From: an uncultured Barnesiella sp.
GTDB lineage: Bacteria; Bacteroidota; Bacteroidia; Bacteroidales; Barnesiellaceae
Length of the DNA stretch: 64,000 nt
Direction: 5' to 3'
Assembly: GCA_944320995.1 (NCBI GenBank)
Contig: CALUJQ010000002.1
Coordinates: 108,543 to 172,542, forward strand
The notes under the pieces: model-generated
Databases searched by the model: none
The model's input: only the letters and a program-made list of their open reading frames with translations
Told to the model about the DNA's origin: nothing
Shown: in pieces, positions 45,538-54,877 of the stretch
How the letters are laid out: each line of letters starts with the position of its first letter
How positions within the stretch are numbered: the first letter of the stretch is position 1
Made by a program: the position numbers and the translations under genes

Positions 45538-47061
45538 ATGAGATATATATCTGAAATTATTAACGTAAAACTTTATGCTTTAATTGTATTTTCAACTCTT
45601 TTTTACGGCCTTGCATTTACACTTTCCGATTTTTACGATTCTCCATTCAACGATACTTACGATTTGTTCATTCTCACATTGCAGTGGGGGGTCGTTGTCG
45701 CAGCCACTTTTGGATTTTTATACCTGATTATCCTCAATAAATACATATTTGCCATTGTCTTTCCTCTCCTTACAGTCTCTTGCAGTATCCTTGCTTATAT
45801 GAGATACGCTCTGCAAATATCGTTGACTCCCATGCTTATGGACTTAGCATTTGTCAACGATGCCCGAACATGGATGGAAAACTTTAATTTTCAACTTTTG
45901 GGGTGGATAATTACAGCCTTGACCGTATCGATTGTTTGTGTCTATTATCGTTGTAAATACATTACCGTCAAATATCCGTTTATACATGCAATTATTGCTA
46001 TATCTATCATTATTCTTACCAACAGTTGGTCTTTTCGGAGACCGGTTTCACAACGCATTCCCTACGTCATTTATTACAGTACAAAGGAGTTTATAAACAG
46101 TCGAAACATTGTTAAAGAAAAAAGAAATACTTTTGTAAAAAACGATGCCTCTACAAAAACCGATTCTCTTACTGTCATTCTCGTCTTGGGAGAATCTTTA
46201 CGTGCCGACCATTTACAACTGAATGGCTACGAAAGGAATACGACACCTTTACTTTCAAATGACTCAAATATTATTTCATACCCCAATATCTACACTCAAC
46301 CTTATTATACACATACGAGCATACCTCATTTACTCACTCGAGCCGACAGTATTTCGCCCGACAGAGCTTACGAAGAGGAATCATTTATTTCGCTTTTCAA
46401 GCAAGCGGGGTATAAAACCTACTGGATAGCCAATCAAGAATCTGTCTCGACCTATGTTTATTTCATGAATGAATGTGACACTCTCATCTATGTAAACGGA
46501 GGTAAATCACTCTATATTTTTGACAAATGGTTAGACAGCGATCTTTTACCCGATTATAAACTGTCAATTAACGGTAATCATGCCAAAACCCTCACCATAC
46601 TGCATACCATAGGATCACACTGGTGGTATAATGCCCATTATCCCGATTCTTTTGAAATCTTCAAACCTGTCATCAAAAGTCGTGTCGTAAAATCAAACAC
46701 TCGTGAAGAAATGATCAATTCCTACGACAACACTGTCATATACACCGACTTTATCATAAATCAACTTACTTGTGAGTTAAAAAACAGACCTGCTATTCTG
46801 TTCTACATATCCGACCATGGAGAATCTTTGGGTGAAGAAGGCTATTATTTACATGGAGAAGATCGCCCCGAATTACATAATCCGGCTTTCCTTATCTGGT
46901 ATTCCGACTCATATCGAGAAAAATTTCCACAGCATGTACAACAACTTATACGAAACAAAAACAACCGTTATCTGACAGACTTTCTATTTCATACCATTCT
47001 CGATGCTGCCAACATAGAATCTTCTTATAAAAATAAACAATTAAGCCTCATCAATCTATAA
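45538..47061 (+). CDS. Lipid A/LPS phosphoethanolamine transferase-like sulfatase-fold protein
   Basis: Inner-membrane enzyme of the EptA/CptA type, predicted to add phosphoethanolamine to lipid A or LPS core. The 507 residues comprise five N-terminal membrane spans (to about residue 165) and a periplasmic alkaline-phosphatase-like domain. That domain starts with VILVLGESLRADHLQLNGYERNTTPLL (metal Glu), continues with the presumed nucleophile Thr in YYTHTSIPHLL, and has the C-terminal metal ligands in YISDHGESLGEEG and HGEDRPELHNPAF. It sits just before an acyltransferase gene (4-bp gap); together they look like an envelope-decoration pair. The exact acceptor is unknown. Confidence 0.85.
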   Translation: MRYISEIINVKLYALIVFSTLFYGLAFTLSDFYDSPFNDTYDLFILTLQWGVVVAATFGFLYLIILNKYIFAIVFPLLTVSCSILAYMRYALQISLTPMLMDLAFVNDARTWMENFNFQLLGWIITALTVSIVCVYYRCKYITVKYPFIHAIIAISIIILTNSWSFRRPVSQRIPYVIYYSTKEFINSRNIVKEKRNTFVKNDASTKTDSLTVILVLGESLRADHLQLNGYERNTTPLLSNDSNIISYPNIYTQPYYTHTSIPHLLTRADSISPDRAYEEESFISLFKQAGYKTYWIANQESVSTYVYFMNECDTLIYVNGGKSLYIFDKWLDSDLLPDYKLSINGNHAKTLTILHTIGSHWWYNAHYPDSFEIFKPVIKSRVVKSNTREEMINSYDNTVIYTDFIINQLTCELKNRPAILFYISDHGESLGEEGYYLHGEDRPELHNPAFLIWYSDSYREKFPQHVQQLIRNKNNRYLTDFLFHTILDAANIESSYKNKQLSLINL

Positions 47062-47065
47062 ATAT

Positions 47066-48067
47066 ATGAAACGATTCGTTTGGATAGACTATGCCAAATC
47101 AATAGGTATATATTTTGTTGTATTAGGACATACCCATTTATATACCCCGTTAAGCAATGTGATCTATACTTGGCTTATGCCTGTATTCTTTTTTATATCG
47201 GGCTACCTTTTTTCCTTTGAAAAAAACACTTCACTGAAAACTTTTGCATGGAAAAGATTCAAAAGTCTGTTAGTCCCTTATCTTTGGATCAACCTAATCA
47301 CTTATCTTTTTTGGCTTTTTGTCGGTAGAAAATTCGGTGAAGATTCAACTTCAAACATCTGCTGGTATTCCCCTGCCATCCATACATTACTGGGAAACGG
47401 AAGGCAAATGGTACACAACATTCCTACATGGTTTTATATATGCTTGTATGGTTTGGAAATGTTTTACTACATATTTTTCAAACATGTAAAGAAAATATAT
47501 ATAGGCCTATTGATATTAATTGTTGCCGGATATCTCAACTATACATTCAACCCTTATCTATTACCTTTCAGTCTCAACACAGCTTTGGTAGGTATGATAT
47601 TCTATGCTTTGGGTAATGAGCTTAAAAATAGAAAATATACATTCAAATACAATATATTTTATATCGTATTGTTCCTATCTTTAATCATTATAGTAGCTCA
47701 CTTCAATGGAAGAATAAATATGTATAAAAACTATTATGCCAACTATATTCTTTTCTTGATAGGAGGATTTAGTGGAATTTATTTGATTGCTGCCATAGCT
47801 ACTTTCTTATCCGATCGATATAAAGAAAGAAAATGGATCACCTACATTTCAAAAAATACAATCATAATAAGTGGTTTTCACTTGCTCATATTTTCTTTTC
47901 TGAAAGGCTTCATGGTGTTTGTATTACACGTACCCATAGCTTTTCTTTATGAAAAAATAGCTATCAATATTCTTTTCGCGGCTATCAGTCTCATTTTATG
48001 CCTACCTATCGCCTATATAATAAACCGATATTTTCCCTTCATTGTCGGGAAAAAAAAATATCGGTAA
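47066..48067 (+). CDS. Membrane acyltransferase, acyltransferase-3 family
   Basis: Integral membrane O-acyltransferase of 333 residues with ten predicted helices, of the type that acetylates peptidoglycan, O-antigen or capsule. The signature is at the N-terminus: WIDYAKSIGIYFVVLGHTH (active-site His in GHTH) and WLMPVFFFISGYLFSFEKN, then FAWKRFKSLLVPYLWIN. It follows the phosphoethanolamine-transferase-like gene by 4 bp, so it is probably co-transcribed. It is AT-rich compared with neighbours, which may hint at transfer, but no mobile gene is present. Confidence 0.86.
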   Translation: MKRFVWIDYAKSIGIYFVVLGHTHLYTPLSNVIYTWLMPVFFFISGYLFSFEKNTSLKTFAWKRFKSLLVPYLWINLITYLFWLFVGRKFGEDSTSNICWYSPAIHTLLGNGRQMVHNIPTWFYICLYGLEMFYYIFFKHVKKIYIGLLILIVAGYLNYTFNPYLLPFSLNTALVGMIFYALGNELKNRKYTFKYNIFYIVLFLSLIIIVAHFNGRINMYKNYYANYILFLIGGFSGIYLIAAIATFLSDRYKERKWITYISKNTIIISGFHLLIFSFLKGFMVFVLHVPIAFLYEKIAINILFAAISLILCLPIAYIINRYFPFIVGKKKYR

Positions 48068-48082
48068 AAAAGAATAGATTTC

Positions 48083-48952
48083 TTATGCCTTTATCTTGTC
48101 AAATCCTTCGCCATAGACACCCACCACGTTGGATTGCGATATAAAGGCTTTGGAATCTATCGATTTGATCAAACGAAATATCCTTACCGACTCATTTCGT
48201 TTGGCCAATATCATCAACACTTTTTTCGGCTGTTTGGAGTACCAACCCATACCGTCCAAAATCGTTACACCACGACGTATATCTTGATTGACGTGAGTAG
48301 CTATCTCTTCGTATTTATCGGACAAGACCAATATCTGTATAGACTGACGCTTTCCGTTGATAAGCATTTCCATTGTATAACTCATTACTCCCATCACCAC
48401 ATAACCGAAAATCATCTTTTCCACGCTGTGAAACAGTACATACGAGCTAGCGATAATTAAGAAGTCGATGTACATCATCATCTTGGCAAACGATATGTTT
48501 TTATACTTGTTCACCATAGCCGCTATAATATCGGTACCTCCTGTACTACCATTCGATACAAATACGAGACCTACTCCTATACCACACAATATACCGCCTA
48601 TAATAGCCGACATAAAAGGTTGTTTATCAACTAACGCATCGTCTATGAATAATGGTAATATTGATAAAAACAAAGAACAAATAATCACACTAAATATAGT
48701 CCGTATGCAAAATTGAAGGCCTAATACTTTAACGGCAGCCAACAACAACAATACATTTATCGTAAAATAAGAAACCGATATAGGTATTTTCGTTCCATAG
48801 AATATCAATGCCGAAATACCGGTTACACCACCTGTAGTTATCTCGTTAGGTAATAAAAAACCTACCCAACCCAATGCATATAACAACAAACCAAAAATGA
48901 TTACAATGTAATCTTTTATCGCATACCAGATACTATTAAAAGGCAAATGCAT
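48083..48952 (-). CDS. YitT-family membrane protein (DUF161/DUF2179)
   Basis: Inner-membrane protein of 289 residues of unknown function. The first 190 residues carry about five to six membrane spans with LLPNEITTGGVTGISALIFY and VSNGSTGGTDIIA, typical of the YitT domain. The C-terminal 80 residues form a cytosolic DUF2179 domain (IQILVLSDKYEEIATHVNQD, RGVTILDGMGWYSKQPKKVL). Length and order are normal. A 14-bp hairpin lies just upstream between it and leuS. Confidence 0.88.
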   Translation of the reverse strand: MHLPFNSIWYAIKDYIVIIFGLLLYALGWVGFLLPNEITTGGVTGISALIFYGTKIPISVSYFTINVLLLLAAVKVLGLQFCIRTIFSVIICSLFLSILPLFIDDALVDKQPFMSAIIGGILCGIGVGLVFVSNGSTGGTDIIAAMVNKYKNISFAKMMMYIDFLIIASSYVLFHSVEKMIFGYVVMGVMSYTMEMLINGKRQSIQILVLSDKYEEIATHVNQDIRRGVTILDGMGWYSKQPKKVLMILAKRNESVRIFRLIKSIDSKAFISQSNVVGVYGEGFDKIKA

Positions 48953-48969
48953 AACTATATGTTTTTATA

Positions 48970-49005
48970 TTTAATGCCTGTACATAATTAAGTACAGGCA
49001 TTAAA
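48970..49005 (-). terminator. Hairpin after leuS
   Basis: A perfect 14-bp stem (48970-48983 and 48992-49005, arm TTTAATGCCTGTAC) with an 8-base loop starts 5 bp after the leuS stop and lies 18 bp before the YitT gene. No T run follows, so it may be a weak terminator or a 3'-end stabilising hairpin. Confidence 0.55.
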
Positions 49006-49009
49006 CTCA

Positions 49010-51781
49010 TTAAACAACTACATTCACTATTTTGTTGGGTACAACTATTATCTTTTTAGGTGTTTTACCATCGAGCCAACGTTGAGAAGACTCATGATTC
49101 AACACCAGTTTTTCAATATCTTCACGTGAAGTATTGACTGGTATCTCGAGATTGTAACGTGCTTTTCCGTTGAAGGAAATAGCATAATTTACAACGTCTT
49201 CTTTCAAATGTTCTTCGTTCCATTCGGGCCATTGAGCATCGCACACTGTAAAATCATTGCCCAATTCGTGCCACAATTCTTCGCTGATGTGGGGTGCAAA
49301 CGGTGTTAACAATATGACTATGTTTTCGAGTATTTGTTTATTATGTGATTTAAGCGAAGTCAACTCGTTTACACAAATCATAAAGGCACTTATCGAAGTA
49401 TTATAAGAGAAGTTCTCTATGTCCCACGATATTTTCTTGATGAGTTTGTGCAACGATTTCAATTCCTCTTTGGTAGGTTTGTCGTCTGTCACCACCAAAT
49501 TATCACCTTGGTAGAACAAGTTCCACAATTTTTTCAAAAAGCGGTGTACGCCATCTATACCATTGGTATCCCAAGGTTTACTTTGTTCGATAGGACCAAG
49601 GAACATTTCATACAAACGCAATGTATCGGCACCATACTTCTCCACAATGTCATCAGGATTTACTACATTGTACATCGATTTAGACATCTTTTCTACCGCC
49701 CAGCCACATATATAGCGTCCGTCGTCTTCGAAAATAAATTCTGCCGAAGCAAATTCGGGTCTCCATTTCTTGAATGCTTCTATATCGAGAATATCGTTAC
49801 TTACGATATTTACATCTACATGAATAGGTGTAGTATCATAATCTTTTTTCTTGTTGAGCGATACAAAAGTATTGGTATCCTTAATGCGGTATACAAAATT
49901 GGAACGACCTTGTATCATACCTTGATTGATAAGTTTTTTGAAAGGTTCATCCTCACAAACCACCCCTTTATCAAACAGGAATTTATTCCAGAAACGACTG
50001 TAAATCAAGTGTCCGGTAGCGTGTTCGGTTCCTCCTACATAAAGATCTACATTACGCCAATATTCATCGTTTTCTTTTGAAACCAAAGCCTTATCGTTAT
50101 GAGGGTCCATATAGCGCAGATAATAGGCCGATGACCCTGCAAATCCCGGCATGGTACACAACTCCAACGGATAGTGTTCGGCAGTCTCCCAATTTTTGGC
50201 GCGACCCAGAGGAGGTTCACCTGTTTCGGTTGGCAAGAATTTATCTACTTCGGGAAGTTCCAAAGGCAATTTACTTTCATCGAGCATATAGGGCATTCCC
50301 TCTTTATAATATACAGGGAAAGGTTCTCCCCAATACCGCTGACGACTGAATATGGCGTCGCGCAAACGGTAATTTACCTTTACCCTACCTATTCCTTTTT
50401 CCTTGATAAATTTTTTGGTAGCGGCAATAGCCTCTTTTACCTCCATACCGTTCAGGTCAAGACCATTTCCACAAGAATTTATCATTTTACCCTCCTTGGC
50501 ATCGAAACTCTCTTCCGATACATCGCAACCTTCTATCAACGGAATAATGGGCAAATCGAAATGTTTGGCAAAAGCATAGTCACGACTATCATGAGCCGGA
50601 ACAGCCATGATAGCGCCCGTACCATACCCAGCCAATACATAATCACTTATATAAATAGGTATGTGTTTATTATTCAAAGGATTTATAGCGTATGCTCCCG
50701 TAAATACACCGCTAACGCTACGGTCCATGAGACGTTCGCGTTCTGTACGGTGTTTAATACTTTCCAAATATTCATTTACAGCTGTTTCTTGATCGGGAGT
50801 AACCACCTGTTTGACATATTCGCTTTCGGGAGCCAAGACCATAAAGGTAACCCCAAAAACCGTATCGGCGCGTGTAGTAAAGATGGTAAATTCAATATCC
50901 GAATCTACTACCCTGAATTTCATCTCGGCACCTTCGGAACGTCCTATCCAGTTCTTTTGCGTCTCTTTCAACGAATCGGTCCAATCTATCTTATCGAGAC
51001 CTTCCAACAAACGTTGTGCATAAGCTGATACTCTGAGACACCATTGACGCATTACTTTTTGTTCTACCGGATACCCTCCACGTATCGAAACACCTTCGCT
51101 TACCTCATCATTGGCCAAGACGGTTCCCAGTTGCGGACACCAGTTTACCATCGTATCACCCAAGTAAGCTATACGATAATTCATCAATATTTTCTGTTGT
51201 TCTTTTTCTGTTTTGTTTTTCCACTCTTCGGCTGTAAAAACAAGTTCTTCGCTACAAGCTACATTCAAGCCTTCGGTACCTGTTGTTTCAAAAAGCTTTA
51301 CCAACTCTTCAATAGGACGGGCTTGTTGTTTGTCATTACAATAATAGCTGTTGAACATCTGGATAAAGGCCCATTGCGTCCACTTATAATATTCTGGATC
51401 ACAAGTACGTATTTCACGACTCCAATCATAACAAAAGCCTATTTTATCCAATTGTTCGCGATAACGGTTTATATTTTTCTCGGTAGTGATGGCGGGATGT
51501 TGACCGGTCTGTATAGCATATTGTTCAGCCGGAAGTCCGTATGCATCGTATCCCATCGGGTGGAGTACGTTGAATCCTTTCAAACGCTTGTATCTGGAAT
51601 AAATATCCGAAGCAATATATCCCAATGGGTGACCTACATGCAAACCTGCTCCCGAAGGATAAGGAAACATATCCAAAACGTAATATTTGGGTTTCTTTTT
51701 ATCCTCGGTAACTTTATAGATATTATTATCTTTCCAATATTTTTGCCACTTTTTCTCTATCTCTTTGAAATTGTATTCCAT
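49010..51781 (-). CDS. leuS: Leucyl-tRNA synthetase
   Basis: Charges tRNA-Leu, including the CAA tRNA seen in this window. The 923-residue class I synthetase has the HIGH motif in [16 protein letters not shown] and a CP1 editing domain ([34 protein letters not shown]). KMSKS is in [23 protein letters not shown] three codons upstream is possible, but the ATG at 51781 fits [16 protein letters not shown], the conserved start. It is 39 bp downstream of nadA on the same strand. Length is normal. Confidence 0.97.
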   Translation of the reverse strand: MEYNFKEIEKKWQKYWKDNNIYKVTEDKKKPKYYVLDMFPYPSGAGLHVGHPLGYIASDIYSRYKRLKGFNVLHPMGYDAYGLPAEQYAIQTGQHPAITTEKNINRYREQLDKIGFCYDWSREIRTCDPEYYKWTQWAFIQMFNSYYCNDKQQARPIEELVKLFETTGTEGLNVACSEELVFTAEEWKNKTEKEQQKILMNYRIAYLGDTMVNWCPQLGTVLANDEVSEGVSIRGGYPVEQKVMRQWCLRVSAYAQRLLEGLDKIDWTDSLKETQKNWIGRSEGAEMKFRVVDSDIEFTIFTTRADTVFGVTFMVLAPESEYVKQVVTPDQETAVNEYLESIKHRTERERLMDRSVSGVFTGAYAINPLNNKHIPIYISDYVLAGYGTGAIMAVPAHDSRDYAFAKHFDLPIIPLIEGCDVSEESFDAKEGKMINSCGNGLDLNGMEVKEAIAATKKFIKEKGIGRVKVNYRLRDAIFSRQRYWGEPFPVYYKEGMPYMLDESKLPLELPEVDKFLPTETGEPPLGRAKNWETAEHYPLELCTMPGFAGSSAYYLRYMDPHNDKALVSKENDEYWRNVDLYVGGTEHATGHLIYSRFWNKFLFDKGVVCEDEPFKKLINQGMIQGRSNFVYRIKDTNTFVSLNKKKDYDTTPIHVDVNIVSNDILDIEAFKKWRPEFASAEFIFEDDGRYICGWAVEKMSKSMYNVVNPDDIVEKYGADTLRLYEMFLGPIEQSKPWDTNGIDGVHRFLKKLWNLFYQGDNLVVTDDKPTKEELKSLHKLIKKISWDIENFSYNTSISAFMICVNELTSLKSHNKQILENIVILLTPFAPHISEELWHELGNDFTVCDAQWPEWNEEHLKEDVVNYAISFNGKARYNLEIPVNTSREDIEKLVLNHESSQRWLDGKTPKKIIVVPNKIVNVVV

Positions 51782-51820
51782 GATGAACAATATGATAAAT
51801 TACAATTAATATTCTTTTTT

Positions 51821-52810
51821 TCAAATTCCCAGTGAAGCCGATATATCGAGCATGCGTTGTATGGGTTTGATAGCTTTTTCGGCTATCTTTTCATCGACTT
51901 TTATTTCGGGTAATTCATATTTGAGTGTATTATACAATTTTTTCAAAGTATTCAATCGCATAAAATTACATTCATTGCAAGCACAAGTACTGTCATTGGG
52001 AGGTGCTGGAATAAATTCTTTATCGGGATTGATCTTTTTCATTTCATGCAATATCCCCGACTCGGTAGCTACGATAAAACATTTACATTCCGATTGTGTG
52101 GAAAAACGCAACAGAGCTGCCGTAGAACCCACTTTGTCGGCAATCAGCAATATATCTCTTTTACACTCGGGGTGAGCCAATACCAATGCATCGGGATATT
52201 GTTTTTTTAATTCCACTATCTTTTCCAACGAAAATTGTGAGTGCACATGACAAACTCCGTCCCATAGCAACATATTACGACCCGTAATGCTATTGATATA
52301 GTTTCCTAAATTTTTGTCGGGCCCGAAAATAATCTTTTCGTCAACAGGAAAACTCTCTACAATTTGGCGAGCATTAGACGATGTAACCACTACATCGGTA
52401 TGCGCCTTTACAGCTGCCGATGTATTCACATACGATATGACTTTATATCCGGGGTGCTTTTTCACGAATTCGGCAAAAGTATCGGCCGGACAACTGTCGG
52501 CCAAAGAACAACCGGCATTGAGGTCGGGAATCAACACTTTTTTGTCGGAACAGATGATCTTTGCCGTTTCGCCCATGAAATGAACACCGCAAAGCACCAA
52601 TATCGAAGCATCGGTCTTGGCAGCCCATTGGGCCAAAGCCAATGAATCGCCCACATAATCGGCAATGTCTTGTATCTCTCCCGACTGGTAATAGTGAGCG
52701 AGAATAACGGCATTTTTCTCTCGTTTCATCTTTTCTATTTCCGAGACGATATCTATGCCCTCCGGAACAGGCATGTCCACATAACCTTTCGAGATATTTA
52801 CATCGAACAT
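51821..52810 (-). CDS. nadA: Quinolinate synthase A
   Basis: 4Fe-4S enzyme that condenses iminoaspartate with dihydroxyacetone phosphate to quinolinate in NAD synthesis. The 329-residue protein shows ILAHYYQSGEIQDIADYVGDSL, CGVHFMGETAKIICSDKKVL, PDLNAGCSLADSC and CVCHVHSQF-like VCHVHSQFSLEKI. It also has AHPECKRDILLIAD and CACNECNFM, which provides a cluster Cys. nadB is elsewhere in the window (29073-30656), so the two are split although they form one pathway. It is the first gene left of the proposed origin. Confidence 0.96.
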   Translation of the reverse strand: MFDVNISKGYVDMPVPEGIDIVSEIEKMKREKNAVILAHYYQSGEIQDIADYVGDSLALAQWAAKTDASILVLCGVHFMGETAKIICSDKKVLIPDLNAGCSLADSCPADTFAEFVKKHPGYKVISYVNTSAAVKAHTDVVVTSSNARQIVESFPVDEKIIFGPDKNLGNYINSITGRNMLLWDGVCHVHSQFSLEKIVELKKQYPDALVLAHPECKRDILLIADKVGSTAALLRFSTQSECKCFIVATESGILHEMKKINPDKEFIPAPPNDSTCACNECNFMRLNTLKKLYNTLKYELPEIKVDEKIAEKAIKPIQRMLDISASLGI

Positions 52811-53327
52811 ATATATATTCTTTTTATTTTTAATTTTTAAAATCTTTATTGTTGATGATAATAGCCTGTTGAAAGCAGTGATAACTTTTCATTAAAAGAT
52901 TTGCTTTTTTTGTTGTCAAACTTTTATTTGGCTTTATCAATATCTTGTCAACGATTTTTTCTTTTTATAATGAGTCTTTTACGGGCTTTATCAACGTTCT
53001 GTTTACAAACTGCAAAGTTAATAACTTTATTCTATTTGTGTGATTGATAAATAGATATTTTAGGTGGATATGTCAACTAAAAACTCTCTGTATTATTATT
53101 TGTTTTTTTCGCATGAAACAGTGTATAAAAATTAATTTCAAAAATCAAAATTTAGAGTAATTTTTTATGATACTATTTTATAACGCTTTATAAACACATA
53201 ATAACAGCTTATACACAATTCTTATTTTCTAATGTATATTTATTGTTTTTGAAATAGCATTTGTATATAACTTTGCAGTAGATTCACTTTGTATTATCTT
53301 TGTTCATGCTTGTAATAAGTATTGTTT
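52811..53327. other. AT-rich intergenic stretch, left part of the proposed origin region
   Basis: This 517-bp region has no credible gene. It lies between divergent nadA and a SpoU methyltransferase. It contains an exact DnaA-box-like 9-mer TTATACACA (53209-53217), one with a single mismatch (53120-53128, minus strand TTATACACT), a TATAAAC copy (53189-53195), and the SpoU promoter near the right end. Strand skew is near zero here, changing from C-rich to G-rich. Confidence 0.5.
53272..53302 (+). promoter_or_regulatory. Promoter of the SpoU methyltransferase gene
   Basis: TTTG (53272-53275), exactly 19 bases, then TATCTTTG (53295-53302), a full match to the Bacteroidetes consensus, 25 bases before the ATG. 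Confidence 0.8.
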
Positions 53328-53858
53328 ATGAGAAAAAAGAGCATACTCGATTTGAATAGAATTTCGCAAGAGGAATTCAAGCATGTAGATAAAATACCTT
53401 TGATTGTTGTTTTGGATAATGTACGTAGTCTTAATAATATAGGTTCGGTATTTCGTACTTCCGACGCATTCAGGGTAAAATGCATATATTTGTGTGGAAT
53501 CACTGCTACCCCTCCTCATACCGATATTCATAAAACTGCTTTGGGCGCCGAAGATAGTGTCGATTGGATTTATGAGCAAGATACTTGTATCGTTGTTGAT
53601 AAGTTGTTAAGTAGGGGATATGAAGTTTATGCTATCGAACAGGTAGAAGATAGCATAGGTCTGACTAATATAAAGTTGGATAAAAATAAAAAGTATGCGG
53701 TCATATTTGGAAACGAAGTGAAAGGAGTACAACAATCGGTTGTTGATAAATGTACAGGCAGCATAGAAATACCTCAATTCGGTACTAAACATTCATTGAA
53801 CGTTTCGGTAACGGCCGGGCTGGTCATTTGGGATTTCTTCAAACAATTGGGATTATAA
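53328..53858 (+). CDS. TrmH/SpoU-family RNA 2'-O-ribose methyltransferase
   Basis: SPOUT-fold methyltransferase of 176 residues that probably modifies tRNA or rRNA ribose. Motif 1 is LIVVLDNVRSLNNIGSVFRTSDAF, with the Asn/Arg of the SpoU signature. Motif 2 is VIFGNEVKGVQQSVVD and motif 3 IEIPQFGTKHSLNVSVTAGLVIW. No N-terminal L30e-like substrate domain is present, so it is the short form. The ATG at 53328 is preferred over a TTG at 53322. Its last bases overlap the end of the convergent DUF4294 gene by 6 bp. Confidence 0.92.
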   Translation: MRKKSILDLNRISQEEFKHVDKIPLIVVLDNVRSLNNIGSVFRTSDAFRVKCIYLCGITATPPHTDIHKTALGAEDSVDWIYEQDTCIVVDKLLSRGYEVYAIEQVEDSIGLTNIKLDKNKKYAVIFGNEVKGVQQSVVDKCTGSIEIPQFGTKHSLNVSVTAGLVIWDFFKQLGL

Positions 53859-54455
53859 CGATCCTTGTTCTACCAATATACATATTCGTTCGATAGTTTT
53901 ATCCTCTCCATGGGGATCCCAATCGGTTTTTAAAGAAGCTCCGAACATTTTTCCGAAAAATTGCCAGAAATTGGCTCTGAAACTACCCAAAAATGCTTTT
54001 ATCAAATCGTATGAAGATTGATTACATTCTCTATTGATCAGTTTAATAAGCATCTTTCCCTGAGATAGTGTAAATTTTTTCAATACAGGTTTATATTGTT
54101 GAAACACCTCTTTTTCCATTTTTTTCATGTGTTCGGCCCGGGCTTCATCATCGGGTAGAGTCTCCAAATATTCATACGTTTCTATAAAAATAGCATAAAT
54201 GAGTTTGGCATACGGCAGTGTCTTTTTTACATCGCGAACCGTTTTCCAATAAAATTTTTCTTCTTTTTTGTTTTTGAATTTTTCGGGGGGAAAAACATAA
54301 AAAGTGCGTAATTCAACCAAAGGAACTGTATCATTATCGATTACCACCCAATAAAAATGTTTATAGGCCGGGTGTTCTTCCTTGATTACCTGTGAACGGA
54401 GGCAGGGAATTGACAGAAAGAAAAAAAGGAGCAATATGGACAGTTCTTTTTTCAT
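53853..54455 (-). CDS. DUF4294 family exported protein
   Basis: Bacteroidetes protein of 200 residues of unknown function. It has a signal peptide (MKKELSILLLFFFLSIPCLRSQ) and a family core: VVIDNDTVPLVELRTFYVFPP, FYWKTVRDVKKTLPYAKLIY and LIKLINRECNQSSYDLIKAF. The C-terminal FRANFWQFFGKMFGASLKTDWDP is also conserved. It is probably periplasmic. An ATG at 54455 is used; a TAnnTTTG element lies immediately upstream, so the mRNA may be nearly leaderless. It is the gene directly left of the DnaA-box cluster. Confidence 0.87.
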   Translation of the reverse strand: MKKELSILLLFFFLSIPCLRSQVIKEEHPAYKHFYWVVIDNDTVPLVELRTFYVFPPEKFKNKKEEKFYWKTVRDVKKTLPYAKLIYAIFIETYEYLETLPDDEARAEHMKKMEKEVFQQYKPVLKKFTLSQGKMLIKLINRECNQSSYDLIKAFLGSFRANFWQFFGKMFGASLKTDWDPHGEDKTIERICILVEQGSL

Positions 54456-54461
54456 CGGGTA

Positions 54462-54469
54462 CAAATGTA
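54462..54469 (-). promoter_or_regulatory. -7 element of the DUF4294 gene
   Basis: On the minus strand TACATTTG matches TAnnTTTG and ends 6 bases before the ATG at 54455, so transcription could start at or very near the start codon. Confidence 0.45.
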
Positions 54470-54771
54470 AATCTTTCGATTTTCATAACTACTAATTTTT
54501 GCAATAATTATAATATTCACAGATGTTTATATCGTGTGTGAATAAAATGTGCATATAAGGTTTATAAGTATGTGTATATTGTTGTAAGTATTTGATTATC
54601 AATAATTAATATATTTGTTGATAAATAAAAGAAAAGGTAGTTGAAATCTCGTGAATAAGTTGTGTATAAGAGAGGAAAAGAGTAATAGAAGTATGTAAAC
54701 GATTTTGAAGTTTACAAGGTGTTTATATGTATGTAAATAAGAAATATAAAAATATGATAATCATTTATTTA

Positions 54772-54799
54772 TTAGATATAAACATTTGTTTATATCTAA
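54772..54799. repeat. Perfect 12-bp inverted repeat in the candidate origin
   Basis: TTAGATATAAAC (54772-54783) and its complement (54788-54799) flank a 4-base ATTT loop. Each arm contains one GTTTATA heptamer. It is not followed by a T run, so it does not look like a terminator. Confidence 0.8.
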
Positions 54800-54849
54800 A
54801 TAGGAGATAGATTGTCACCTAATTTATGTGTCGAATGATATATAAACTC

Positions 54850-54857
54850 TATTTTTG
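54850..54857 (+). promoter_or_regulatory. -7 element of the radical SAM gene
   Basis: TATTTTTG fits TAnnTTTG, 20 bases before the ATG at 54878. AGGAG lies at the ribosome-binding position, which is uncommon in Bacteroidetes. No clear -33 element was seen. Confidence 0.5.
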
Positions 54858-54877
54858 TAGAATAAAATATAGGAGCT

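Larger units (their letters stand above)
54456..54877. other. Candidate replication origin region (oriC) with DnaA-box cluster
   Basis: This 422-bp very AT-rich gap has no credible gene. DnaA-box-like 9-mers (TTATnCACA or its complement) are exact at 54537-54545 and 54661-54669. Matches of 8 of 9 lie at 54513-54521, 54548-54556, 54571-54579 and 54650-54658. Six GTTTATA heptamers lie in either orientation between 54525 and 54847. A perfect 12-bp inverted repeat (54772-54799) stands in the most AT-rich part. The plus strand is strongly G-over-C here, and strand skew changes sign in this neighbourhood. No experiment or full skew plot supports it yet. Confidence 0.55.

Noticed and set aside
46306..46314. 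TTATACACA DnaA-box-like 9-mer within the phosphoethanolamine transferase-like gene
   Set aside because: A lone copy inside coding sequence, away from the cluster and skew change; chance match likely.
49123..49144. A second parS-like site in leuS (core TTCACGTGAA at 49131-49140)
   Set aside because: Only 11 of 16 positions match parS, it lies inside coding sequence, and the palindrome fails outside the core.
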